Of a stretch of 33,164 nucleotides of DNA, positions 1 through 6,912 are shown in pieces. Under the pieces are notes generated by a model that was not told the DNA's origin, ran no database searches, and saw only the letters and a list, made by a program, of their open reading frames with translations. A program made the translations under genes and the position numbers. Source of the stretch: Saliphagus infecundisoli. Lineage in GTDB: Archaea; Halobacteriota; Halobacteria; Halobacteriales; Natrialbaceae. The DNA lies in the NCBI RefSeq assembly GCF_020177375.1, contig NZ_JAIWHV010000035.1:1-33164 (forward strand). Direction: 5' to 3'. Each line of letters opens with the position of its first letter. The stretch's first letter is position 1.

Positions 1-439
1 ATCTGTCCTCGATCAGGTCGTCGTTGACTCCCTCGAGTCGCCAGACGGGGTCTTCGAGGACGACGGCCCGCGGCCGGTCTGGTTGGCGGGCCGCGGCCGC
101 CGTGACAGTGTCCGCACCCATCGAGTGCCCGAACAGGATCGGGTCGTCGAGCGCGAGCACGTCGAGTAGACCGAGCAGGTCCGCCGCCCGCTCGGGCGCG
201 CCGTACTCCGCATCGGGGGCGTCGGAACGGCCGTGGCCGCGAGCGTCGTACAACACGACGTCGAAGTCGTCTCCGAGTTCACGGGCGAGGTCGAGCCGAC
301 AGTAGCCGTCGTCGGTGAAGCCGTGGGAGATGACGAACGGCGGACCCGACCCGCCGGTGCGACAGTAGTGGAGTTCGATGCCGTTCGCCTCGACGAATCC
401 GCGTTCCCAGTGTTGGGGGAGCTGCGTCTGCTCACTCAT
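1..439 (-). CDS. Alpha/beta hydrolase, 3' end beyond the window
   Basis: Reading leftward from the ATG at 439, the frame is open for 146 codons to the window edge, so the C-terminal half is missing. The visible part has the alpha/beta-hydrolase core order: an HG oxyanion region at residues 39-40, a YDARGHGRS turn around 64-72, and the nucleophile elbow GHSMGA with Ser106. The catalytic Asp and His should lie outside the window. The family hydrolyses esters, epoxides or C-C bonds in the cytoplasm; the substrate cannot be told from this half. The gene stands alone, and the DNA upstream holds only repeat and IS remnants. The fold is near certain; the specific function is unknown. Confidence 0.85.
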   Translation of the reverse strand, partial: MSEQTQLPQHWERGFVEANGIELHYCRTGGSGPPFVISHGFTDDGYCRLDLARELGDDFDVVLYDARGHGRSDAPDAEYGAPERAADLLGLLDVLALDDPILFGHSMGADTVTAAAARQPDRPRAVVLEDPVWRLEGVNDDLIEDR

Positions 440-544
440 CGAGGAGGACCTCGCAACCGGAGCAACAAATCAGTTCGGGGGCGTCTGGATCACTGCGCTT
501 CGCGGACCGAGGGACATCTCTGGGATCGGTTGCCCGTCGTCCGC

Positions 545-580
545 GTCCGTACTCGATTCCAGCCGAATTAATAAGGGATG
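545..580 (+). repeat. Third partial copy of the zinc-finger gene promoter repeat
   Basis: This stretch repeats the sequence found upstream of the two zinc-finger genes (about 3424-3456 and 9436-9468): cgtactcgattccagccga, then an AT-rich bit and taaggga. No zinc-finger reading frame follows here; only a 14-codon frame does. It is probably a leftover of the same duplicated module. Confidence 0.55.
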
Positions 581-689
581 AACATCAGGGTCAACAGTAC
601 TCTCTTGGGGTGTCTGATGTAGTCAGTCACACAGACAGACGCCCTTCCCGTATCTGGTTCACTGCGAACTGATGGACAGCGCTAGCGAG

Positions 690-745
690 GCCGGTCATAC
701 GAACCTTAGCGCGGAAATCCACGACTTCAGTCGTGTGAAGGATGT
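690..745. mobile_element. IS200/IS605 (TnpB-type) right-end remnant with hairpin
   Basis: The hairpin CACGAC-ttca-GTCGTG at 720-735, preceded by gcggaaatc and followed by gaaggatgtc, matches what I remember of the right ends of haloarchaeal IS200/IS605-type elements, where the TnpB guide-RNA scaffold ends. No TnpB frame remains in the window. The stop codon of the PIN toxin gene lies in the hairpin loop (727-729), so the element appears to have replaced the end of that gene. The family assignment is from memory; the hairpin is directly visible. Confidence 0.5.
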
Positions 746-1305
746 CGATCGGTGAGATAGGTGGTTCGCAGTTGGTCGACGTACTGCCGATCCCACTGTT
801 TCGTCTCGACGTAGTACGTCAGTGCAGTATCGACGTACTGGGGAGCAAAGAGTCCGCGATCGGCCAGTACGCACAGGATATGTGGGGTCGTGAACAAGAT
901 GTTTCGGTCATCGAGGGCCAAGGAGACGAAGAGATAGCTCGTTGTATTGAATTCGTCCGTGACGAACATCGCAGCGGACAGTTCGTTTGCAAGCCAAATT
1001 CCATGCGATTCACCCCGGTCAAGACCAAAGTCGAGCGGATCGTCAATTTTGGCACTGACGTCGTGCGTGGTCAGATGATGCGACGCTTGGAACACCAGAT
1101 CCGCAGCTGCTGACAGTAGATCGTCGCTTCCCCGTGCCTCGCTTATTTCGCCAAGGACACTCGACGGGACGTGGACGTCGTATCCCGTGAGCACCGTTTT
1201 GAGTGGGTCTTCACCAGTCGGAGCCCGAGAGCGTCCGTCAACCACTGGTGTTGCAAGGTTGAGGAGAACGTTCGTATCGACGACGATAACGGCCCGTTCG
1301 CCCAT
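727..1305 (-). CDS. PIN-domain ribonuclease toxin (VapC-like)
   Basis: This 192-residue protein opens with the PIN signature VIVVDTNVLL (Asp10). It carries further acidic residues where the family holds its Mg2+ site: Glu53, Asp96/Glu99 and Asp117 (FVTDEF). PIN toxins cleave RNA, often tRNA or rRNA, when freed from their antitoxin. I chose the ATG at 1305 because it lies 2 bases after the stop of the RHH protein and directly precedes the beta-strand; a longer start at 1353 would overlap the antitoxin. The last residues (HPSHD) are encoded by what looks like an IS200/IS605 right-end hairpin, so the native C-terminus may be altered. The length is above that of a typical VapC (about 130). Confidence 0.8.
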   Translation of the reverse strand: MGERAVIVVDTNVLLNLATPVVDGRSRAPTGEDPLKTVLTGYDVHVPSSVLGEISEARGSDDLLSAAADLVFQASHHLTTHDVSAKIDDPLDFGLDRGESHGIWLANELSAAMFVTDEFNTTSYLFVSLALDDRNILFTTPHILCVLADRGLFAPQYVDTALTYYVETKQWDRQYVDQLRTTYLTDRHPSHD

Positions 1306-1307
1306 CG

Positions 1308-1700
1308 CTATGCGCGTGACTCCGGATCGTCCGCTTCGTCCTGAGGAGTCCACTCGGGAACGTCACCGTCGTAAAATTCCGCTGGTGGTGGGAGCTCGCT
1401 CTCGATCTGCGGTTCGGGTGGATCGCGGTTCAACGACGCTCGCAAGAGTTTCATCCGCATCGCTTCTTCTGTCCCGAGGATCGATTCGACGGTCTCGAAG
1501 TCACTCTCTCCGGAATAGTACGCGTCGCTGATCATCCGCCGGAATCCGTCATCGGTGGCAAGTTCTTCAATTTCGTCCCGAAGCGCCTCAATGAGGAGTT
1601 GGGTCCGAGAGACATCGAGAAGCTCAGCGACCACGTCCGCTTGGTCGACCAGTGAAGCGGGAGCGTTGAAATCGACCCGGGTTTTCTCCTCTGACGTCAT
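1308..1700 (-). CDS. Ribbon-helix-helix antitoxin (VapB-like)
   Basis: This 130-residue protein begins with a ribbon-helix-helix pattern: the strand TRVDFNAPASLVD, then two helices up to about residue 48. An acidic, proline-rich C-terminal tail could wrap the toxin. It is the first gene of a two-gene operon with the PIN protein, 2 bases apart, the usual VapB-VapC order. Such antitoxins bind their own promoter as dimers. The 19-base palindrome overlapping the start fits that role. I prefer the start at 1700 over 1706 because a TATA-like CTTATCC lies 27 bases upstream, giving a leaderless message. The pairing is inferred from order, spacing and fold. Confidence 0.7.
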   Translation of the reverse strand: MTSEEKTRVDFNAPASLVDQADVVAELLDVSRTQLLIEALRDEIEELATDDGFRRMISDAYYSGESDFETVESILGTEEAMRMKLLRASLNRDPPEPQIESELPPPAEFYDGDVPEWTPQDEADDPESRA

Positions 1701-1704
1701 AATC

Positions 1705-1730
1705 ATGTGTAGAGCCTACACATGGATAAG
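1705..1730 (-). promoter_or_regulatory. TATA box and palindromic operator of the RHH/PIN operon
   Basis: Bases 1705-1723 form a perfect inverted repeat, ATGTGTAG-agc-CTACACAT. Directly upstream on the minus strand is CTTATCC (1724-1730), about 27 bases from the ATG at 1700. The palindrome therefore covers the expected transcription start, where autorepression by the RHH protein would act. Confidence 0.65.
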
Positions 1731-2371
1731 GCTGATGCTGGATCCCAGAATTCGCACAGACTCTCCTTAATTCGGTGGCCTTCCGGTGTCGAATGCTGCC
1801 TGCCGAATTACTGTTCGCTGGTAGATATTCTATTGGTTCACACGCATCGCTGCTCGCGAACGGTTCAGGAAAGCGAGCGGGCGATGGGGGAAGGGGATCA
1901 GCCCGCCCGAAAGTGGGCCTCTGACAGGCAGCACGACCCTCCGATCCGATGTGCCTTCAGATCGGGTCGTGCATTCGGAGAGACGATACTCGAGATCAAT
2001 AGATGTGTGGGTTGCGTCTCATCAACGGTGTACTAGTCCCTGTATCCGGCTTCGAGCGTCATCAGCAGAATCGAACGTTTGGTCGTCGGTCGGGACGAGC
2101 ACTTCATCAAGTGATTCGGATAACGATTTGGTCGCTCATCAGCGTCGGCCCCTTCGAGCAGACCAGGAAACTACCGTATCGGTGTTTCCTGGGCCGCTGT
2201 CAACGAACGTGAGTATCGTCTGTGGTGGAACCCAAGCGATATCGAACGCAGTTGCGCAGTGGGAGATGGTCCGCCTGTACTCCACAACACGACAAGGACT
2301 AACGGCTCATCGGTCGGCTCCACAGAAATGAATCGTCGATCAGTGTCGCTCGAGGCGACAGTGAACGCAGC
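1731..2371. other. Gene-poor stretch, no supported gene
   Basis: No reading frame here looks like a protein. The only structure I see is an inverted repeat, CACGACCC (1932-1939) with GGGTCGTG (1964-1971). A short minus-strand open stretch at about 2215-2331 reads like decayed coding sequence, but I do not recognise it. Confidence 0.4.
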
Positions 2372-2566
2372 TTAGTTGCGGACGACGTTCGTCGCGCGGG
2401 GGCCTTTGGGGGCCTGTTCGATGTCGAATTCGATCTCAGTTCCTTCCTCGAGGTCCGGACCGCCAACGTCTTCCATGTGGAAAAACACGTCGTCGTCCGC
2501 GTCGTCAGTCTCGATGAAACCGTAACCGCCTGTGTCGTTGAAGAAATCAACCTTACCGTTTGCCAT
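2372..2566 (-). CDS. Cold-shock domain protein (CspA family)
   Basis: This 64-residue single-domain protein is the standard length for the family. RNP1 is read as TGGYGFI (residues 12-18) and RNP2 as DVFFH (26-30), the aromatic nucleic-acid-binding surface of the five-stranded OB barrel. The acidic composition is typical of haloarchaeal Csp. Such proteins bind single-stranded RNA/DNA and act as RNA chaperones in the cytoplasm. I chose the ATG at 2566 (MANGKVDFF) because the family begins there; an upstream start at 2575 would add only three residues. It is monocistronic, with no related neighbour. Confidence 0.95.
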   Translation of the reverse strand: MANGKVDFFNDTGGYGFIETDDADDDVFFHMEDVGGPDLEEGTEIEFDIEQAPKGPRATNVVRN

Positions 2567-2995
2567 TACGAACAAATGTATGGCCGACTCGCGGATAACC
2601 CTTCCGAGGGTCGTGGTACCGCGATCGCGAGCCGGCTGCGTTCCGATCCGAGCCGTTCGAAGCGGCCGAACAGCCGCCGACCGTCTGCTCGCGCCGAATA
2701 CGCGCTAGCCCCTAGGCGGCTGATGGAATTTCCGTAGTCGGGCTCTCCACCCGAGGGGCCTTCGTCGCAGCCAGCGGCTCCGTCAGACGAACGGCAGCCA
2801 TACGTCAGACGGAGCGTTTCGAGTGGAACCGGTGGAGAGTCCACTTCCAGTGGAACCGGTGGAGGCTCTCTCCAGGAGGGTGAGCGTGGCCCCGGTCGCG
2901 GCCGCGACGCTCAAGAACGTTCGTCGGCCGATACTGCCCCCGTCGAGGGCGCTCTCGTCGAGTTCCGTTGCCTCTTCGTAGGTATCGTCCTGTCC
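2567..2995. other. Gene-poor stretch with a 27-base-period repeat
   Basis: No gene is supported here. A 16-base unit, agtggaaccggtggag, occurs at 2822-2837 and again at 2849-2864. In one plus-strand frame it encodes Ser/Thr/Gly-rich residues (SGTGG). It may be a remnant of a surface-protein stalk, but no start or domain is left. Confidence 0.35.
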
Positions 2996-3122
2996 GCACA
3001 GGTATCGTGGACGTAGACGTCCTCGGGGATCGGATTTTCGACGTACTCGGGGCCGATGTCGGCGTTGAGCTGGTCGTTGAGTCGGTCGACGATCTCGTTG
3101 AAGCTGTAGGGGTCGCCCGTAC
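2996..3122 (-). pseudogene. Fragment of an NAD-dependent epimerase gene
   Basis: About 125 bases encode a near copy of residues 237-277 of the epimerase at 15554-16471, including DPYSFNEIVDRLND and NPIPEDVYVHDTCAD. The nucleotide match stops abruptly at both ends, with no N-terminal Rossmann region and no catalytic YxxxK. This is a non-functional partial duplication lying just downstream of the 58-residue membrane-protein gene. Confidence 0.8.
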
Positions 3123-3135
3123 CGATCATGTCCCG

Positions 3136-3312
3136 TCAGGACATTGCCTGTACAGCGTCGGAAACGTCATCACGCCTGAGATAGAGGACGACAAGCCCTG
3201 CGAGCAACAGGCCGATTCCCCACCAGAGCGAATCACCGGGCAGTGCATACAGAAGCAGGGTGACGATTCCTGACGAAAGAAGCGACCAGCCGATGGTTGT
3301 CTGACACGTCAT
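3136..3312 (-). CDS. 58-residue two-helix membrane protein, copy 1
   Basis: The protein has two hydrophobic segments, about residues 8-24 and 30-45, joined by LPGDSLWWG. A basic RR at 46-47 and a short acidic tail follow. A second copy of identical length lies at 19785-19961. Between the two I count eight amino-acid changes, mostly conservative (I/V, L/I, A/V), against many silent differences. That pattern indicates selection on the protein and supports a real gene. A TATA-like CTATTC at about 3335-3341 and a palindrome 38 bases upstream of the ATG are conserved too. The family is not recognised; it could be a membrane-complex subunit or a toxin-like peptide. Confidence 0.7.
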   Translation of the reverse strand: MTCQTTIGWSLLSSGIVTLLLYALPGDSLWWGIGLLLAGLVVLYLRRDDVSDAVQAMS

Positions 3313-3330
3313 ACAGCCACTATCCGGTTC

Positions 3331-3361
3331 GATTGAATAGCCTGCCGGGTTGCCACGGCAA
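3331..3361 (-). promoter_or_regulatory. TATA region and TTGCC-N2-GGCAA palindrome, copy 1
   Basis: Minus-strand CTATTCAATC (about 3331-3340) sits about 25 bases upstream of the ATG at 3312. Just upstream is TTGCCGTGGCAA (3350-3361) with 5-base perfect arms. The same arrangement at the same distance occurs in copy 2, so this is likely a promoter with an operator at the BRE side. Confidence 0.5.
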
Positions 3362-3415
3362 GCAAAATGATCGCTGCAAGAGAACTCTGGGGTGCGCCGG
3401 TGATTTCAGCCGCCA

Positions 3416-3925
3416 TCCGCGCCCGTACTCGATTCCAGCCGATTTGGTAAGGGACGAAAGAGTGAAATCAATCCATGAGTGATGCTCTCATGGGGGAAGG
3501 GATGTACCAGACATGTCCGTTCTGTGACCGTGTGTTCGAGATCGGGGAATCCGACTACCGGCCGATGAAACATCACATCCGAGCGTTTCATATCGATTCG
3601 GACTCGGACTCGGATGAGGATGTCGTTGATCGGTCGTCACCGACGCCACCAGCCGCACCGCTCTAGGCTAATACCGCTTCAATAGTGAATCGCTAGATTC
3701 AGAGCCTACAGCGCCTCTAGTTCGCATCTAGCAGCTCAAGGCTGAAGCCGCACTAGTACTAGGGTCGTGGCTGTCCACTGCGTTCCGGTAGTCACTGGCC
3801 TGCTCGTCGACGGAGATCGGTGTCGACTGTGCCTGTGGGGCTCGTTTATTTCGCCTCATCGAATGGTCCTTGATTACTCTCACGGCAGGACTTATGCGGC
3901 TCACTCTTCATTCGTGTTACCGTGC
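3416..3925 (+). repeat. Duplicated zinc-finger module, copy A
   Basis: The promoter, the zinc-finger gene and about 160 bases beyond it (3765-3925) are repeated at 9427-9840. Copy A carries about 98 extra bases (3667-3765) that copy B lacks. Past 3925 the similarity ends: copy B continues into a zinc-ribbon gene, copy A into the 3' end of a TumE-like gene. Confidence 0.75.
3502..3666 (+). CDS. 54-residue C2H2-type zinc-finger protein, copy A
   Basis: It starts MYQTCPFCDRVF and carries a CxxC (Cys5, Cys8) followed by His25 and His30, a compact C2H2-like zinc site, and ends in an Asp/Ser-rich tail with PPAAPL. Copy B at 9512-9667 is nearly identical in the finger, and the tails differ by small indels. 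A longer in-frame start at 3475 exists, but copy B is out of frame there, so the internal ATG behind GGGGGAAGGG is preferred. Small haloarchaeal zinc-finger proteins of this size have been linked to regulation of motility or biofilm in other species. Here the role is unknown; DNA, RNA or protein binding are all possible. Confidence 0.75.
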   Translation: MYQTCPFCDRVFEIGESDYRPMKHHIRAFHIDSDSDSDEDVVDRSSPTPPAAPL

Positions 3926-3937
3926 CCGAGACGGCCG

Positions 3938-4360
3938 TCACGTCTCCGCCCACAGTGTTTCGATTCGCTCCGAGACGTAGGCGGTGACGATCGACCACAC
4001 GTCGCGATAATCGCGTGGGAAGTCGGTCGCCGCGGCAGAGCCAGCGTCCGGGGGTGGATGAAAATGGGCTCGGCCGACGGCTTTCGGGTGTCGATCCCAC
4101 CGACACTCCCACGGTGAGCCGTCCGCCCACCGTTCGGAGTAGTGGATCGAAAAATCGCCCCCAACGTACCATCGGACATCGAGCTGGGCTGACTGTACGT
4201 CGTCGGGGAACAGCGAGCGATCATAGGTGGCGACGACCGTTCGGATCCGATCGGACGTGGGCTCGAACGTGACCGTCTCGAATCGATCATCTCCCGTCAG
4301 TCGGTCGTGGATCGAACGACACACTTCCTCGTCCAGCGGTCCAGTCGTTGTCTCGTCCAT
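3938..4360 (-). CDS. TumE-like (DUF6516-type) putative toxin
   Basis: This 140-residue acidic protein has a core rich in Trp, Tyr and His: VRWYVGGDFSIHYSERW, then PWECRWDRHPK and AHFHPPP at about residues 82-121. That layout resembles the TumE/DUF6516 family, proposed ribonuclease-type toxins paired with winged-helix antitoxins. Its ATG directly follows the TGA of the upstream HTH gene, so the two are cotranscribed and probably translationally coupled. The family call is by motif memory and is weaker than for the protein at 14823-15128. It could instead be an unrelated small haloarchaeal protein. Confidence 0.5.
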   Translation of the reverse strand: MDETTTGPLDEEVCRSIHDRLTGDDRFETVTFEPTSDRIRTVVATYDRSLFPDDVQSAQLDVRWYVGGDFSIHYSERWADGSPWECRWDRHPKAVGRAHFHPPPDAGSAAATDFPRDYRDVWSIVTAYVSERIETLWAET

Positions 4361-4888
4361 TCAATCGGCGCGTCCCGTCTCACGAAACACGTCCCGGTCC
4401 TTGCGGGCACGTTCGATCCGCCGGATGTCACGACGAACCGTCTTCCATTCCCCGATCTCCTCCCAGGTCGTCTCGATCGATTCCTCTTCGAGTGCATCGA
4501 CCTCGTGGGGCGTATCGACGCCGTACTGTTCCTGAAAGGCACGGTGTTCCGCGAGGAGCTCCCGAAGGGTGGTTTCGAGCTCGCTATCGGTGCGCTCCCG
4601 CCGGAGTTCGTTCGCGCGAGCCCACTCGATATAAGCGTTGTTTCGTTGATAGCGCTTCGGACGGCCGTCGATCGGTTCGACGATTCCCCGGTCGGCGAGC
4701 CACTCCAACTGCTCGCGTGCGCCATCCGGCGAGCAGCGTGCTCGCTCGGCGACCTCGGCGGCGCTTGCCGGCTCGTAGAGCTGGATCGCCGTCTCGTAGA
4801 CCCGATCGCGCGTCGAGGCATCCCGGTCCCATCGCTGGCGCTCTGCCTCGACTGCGTCGGTGGTCTCGGGATGACCTGCAGGGCACAT
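4361..4888 (-). CDS. Winged-helix regulator, putative antitoxin of the TumE-like pair
   Basis: The protein has 175 residues. A winged helix-turn-helix runs from about residue 30 to 85 (YEPASAAEVAERARC, then QLEWLADRGIVEPIDG). A charged coiled-coil-like C-terminal half follows, rich in Glu and Arg. A near-identical paralog lies at 13694-14221. I chose the ATG at 4888 because a TATA-like ATATAT (4914-4919) lies 26-31 bases upstream and the paralog gives the same length from the same start. It is the first gene of a two-gene operon. It probably represses its own promoter and neutralises the downstream product; that role is inferred. Confidence 0.7.
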   Translation of the reverse strand: MCPAGHPETTDAVEAERQRWDRDASTRDRVYETAIQLYEPASAAEVAERARCSPDGAREQLEWLADRGIVEPIDGRPKRYQRNNAYIEWARANELRRERTDSELETTLRELLAEHRAFQEQYGVDTPHEVDALEEESIETTWEEIGEWKTVRRDIRRIERARKDRDVFRETGRAD

Positions 4889-4910
4889 ACGCTTCGATTC
4901 GGGACTCGTC

Positions 4911-4920
4911 GACATATATC
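4911..4920 (-). promoter_or_regulatory. TATA box of the winged-helix/TumE-like operon
   Basis: Minus-strand GATATATGTC lies 26-31 bases upstream of the ATG at 4888. The equivalent AGATATATCT (14245-14254) sits at the same distance in the paralog. From here to 5209 I see nothing else except weak similarity to the upstream flank of the paralog (about 14290-14360). Confidence 0.5.
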
Positions 4921-5209
4921 TTTGCAGCACGATATATGCAGCCGTTCGTAACACAGTGCTCACGCTGACTGTTCGATCATCTAAGGGTGGATCTCAGTCG
5001 ACAGCCCTCAAGGGAGGTCCAACAGTGCTGGCGTTTCTCTGGCGTCGGTCCGGCGGTATTTTGTTTAGAACTCGTCCCGGCGTGAGAGGGGCCCTTAGAT
5101 GCCAGGACTGGTAGGGGGTCTGGGACTCGTCTCCCTTCGGTCTCCGATCGGGGCGGAGCCAGACCACCTCTGCCGATATGGTTTTGTCCCGATCGCGCGA
5201 TCCCCCGCC

Positions 5210-6238
5210 ATGCGCAGCCTCGTCGTCGTTCATCCCACCTTCGAGGGAGTCTGGCCGTTCGCCGCGGAGGAACTGCACCGACTCTGGGCCGAGAAGAGCC
5301 CAACCGAATACGTTGACCTCGAACCGGGTGACGACCGGCGGCTCGGCGAAATCGTCGACGACCCCAAGGGGGTAACCCGGCTGGGAAGTTTCGGCGTTCC
5401 CGTCACCGGGGCCTGCCTCGATGTGTTCGAGGACCTGCGGGAGGCCACGGTGCTGACGGACAACGCATACGCGCCGGATCCGGACGTCGTTTCGATGGTC
5501 GAGTCTCGAGGTGTGACCCACCGCTGGCACGGGAGCGAAGGGTTCTGGGCGCCGTCGGTCGCCGAACACGCGCTCGGGCTCACGATCGCGGCCCTGCGGC
5601 AAATCCCCCAGAAACACGCCTCGGTCACCAAGTCCCACGACGACTGGGACCGGGAGGAGTGGGCGAGCGAGGAGCCAGGGATGGGCGGCTACCAGTACGT
5701 TGGTGAGCCGCCGGACCACGTCCACGGGACGATCGCCGGCAAGCGTGTTCGGGTCGTCGGCGTCGGCAACATCGGATCCCGGTACGCCGACGTGACCTCG
5801 TCGCTGGGTGCGAACGTCGCCGCGTATGACCCATACGCGGACGAGCCGTGCTTCCACCGAGCGGGCACCGACCGCGTCCACTCGCTCGATGACCTCGTCT
5901 CCGACGCCGATATCTTCGCGCCGATGGTCCCCAAAACGGACGAGACCGAGGGGCTGATCGACGCTCATCTGGTTGACGCCCTCCCCGAGGGTGCGCTCGT
6001 CGTGCTCGCCACGCGGGCGGGGATCGTCGACGGCGACGCGCTCCGCCGACGCGTGCTCGCGGACGACCTCGCGCTCGCGGCGGACGTGTTCGACGGGCTC
6101 GCCGGCGAACCGATCCCGCTGGACGACCCACTGGTCGGCCGCGAGAACGTCGTCCACACGCCCCACGTCGCCGGTCGAACCCGTCATGCGAACCGGCGCT
6201 GGGCCGAGATGCTCGCCGAGCGATACGGAACTGGATGA
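5210..6238 (+). CDS. D-2-hydroxyacid dehydrogenase (NAD-dependent)
   Basis: The protein has 342 residues. The NAD-binding Rossmann motif GVGNIG is at 184-189, and the acidic adenosine-ribose residue falls in YDPYAD. The catalytic triad of the family can be placed: Arg269 (LATRAG), Glu300 (GLAGEP) and His319 (TPHVAG). It would interconvert a 2-oxoacid and a D-2-hydroxyacid with NAD(P)H; the exact acid is not predictable. The ATG at 5210 was chosen because MRSLVVVHPT begins the first strand; the region upstream back to 5099 is open but not protein-like. Downstream lies a decayed Gfo/Idh/MocA oxidoreductase, perhaps once part of the same sugar or polyol pathway. Confidence 0.92.
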   Translation: MRSLVVVHPTFEGVWPFAAEELHRLWAEKSPTEYVDLEPGDDRRLGEIVDDPKGVTRLGSFGVPVTGACLDVFEDLREATVLTDNAYAPDPDVVSMVESRGVTHRWHGSEGFWAPSVAEHALGLTIAALRQIPQKHASVTKSHDDWDREEWASEEPGMGGYQYVGEPPDHVHGTIAGKRVRVVGVGNIGSRYADVTSSLGANVAAYDPYADEPCFHRAGTDRVHSLDDLVSDADIFAPMVPKTDETEGLIDAHLVDALPEGALVVLATRAGIVDGDALRRRVLADDLALAADVFDGLAGEPIPLDDPLVGRENVVHTPHVAGRTRHANRRWAEMLAERYGTG

Positions 6239-6331
6239 CATCCTCCTCGCCGTAACCGGCGAGGGTTCCCCATTCGCGCTCGGGATCGAACCGACCATTG
6301 CACCTTCCAAAACGCTGCGTGGGGCCCAGTT

Positions 6332-6700
6332 CATGAGAAGACGAAGGATCTGCTCGATCAGGATATCGTCGGCAAGGTCCACCACGTCCGGAGTCGCTTC
6401 AGTCCTCCCGGTCCAGGGGGGTGGTCGCCCCGGTCGACGTGGTTCACCGACGCCGAGGCTTCGGGCGGCGGCGCGCTCATCGATATCGGCATCCACAACG
6501 CCGATCTGACCAACCATCTCTTCGGCGACGTGACCGAACTGATGGGGTACAGCGATACCCTCTCGATGGACACGGAGGTCGAGGACACTGCCGTCGCCGT
6601 GCTCCGCTTCGAGGACGGTACCTTGGGAACGTTCGAAACCGCCTGGCGGACGACCCCGAATCGATCACGATGCAGATCCTCGGCGAGGAGAGCGTCGTCT
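6332..6700 (+). pseudogene. Gfo/Idh/MocA-family oxidoreductase, truncated and frameshifted
   Basis: The reading frame contains GGGALIDIGIHNADL and HLFGDVTE, the characteristic central region of Gfo/Idh/MocA oxidoreductases. WFTDAEASGG precedes it and DTAVAVLRFEDGTLGTFE follows it. The N-terminal NAD-binding domain is absent. The frame shifts near 6645-6665, after TAWRTTP, where a second frame continues DDPESITMQILGEE. The similarity stops at a GC-rich hairpin (6721-6743). This is a dead remnant, downstream of and in the same direction as the dehydrogenase. Confidence 0.85.
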
Positions 6701-6715
6701 ACAGGCGGAGCAAGC

Positions 6716-6745
6716 CGAGTGCCTCGGGGCTTGACCCCGAGGCTC
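6716..6745. mobile_element. GC hairpin, possible IS200/IS605 end remnant
   Basis: A perfect 9-base stem, GCCTCGGGG-cttga-CCCCGAGGC, spans 6721-6743 and truncates the broken oxidoreductase. I remember similar hairpins at the right ends of haloarchaeal TnpB-type elements. It could equally be a transcription terminator of the lost gene. Confidence 0.35.
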
Positions 6746-6912
6746 TCCCGCAGTGTCTTTGTAGAACTCGTCACAAAGAGTATTTCGAGTTATTTCCAGG
6801 CGACTATAGTGCCACATATAGATGCACGAGTAATACGGCGGCCAGTTTCGATTGAAAACTACATTATTTTTCAAGGCATACAGTTATGCCAGTGCTCAAG
6901 GTAGGCGTTGAC

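Noticed and set aside
4994-6517. Very long minus-strand open frame opposite the dehydrogenase
   Set aside because: Antisense shadow of a GC-rich gene; no domain, and the plus strand has full catalytic motifs.
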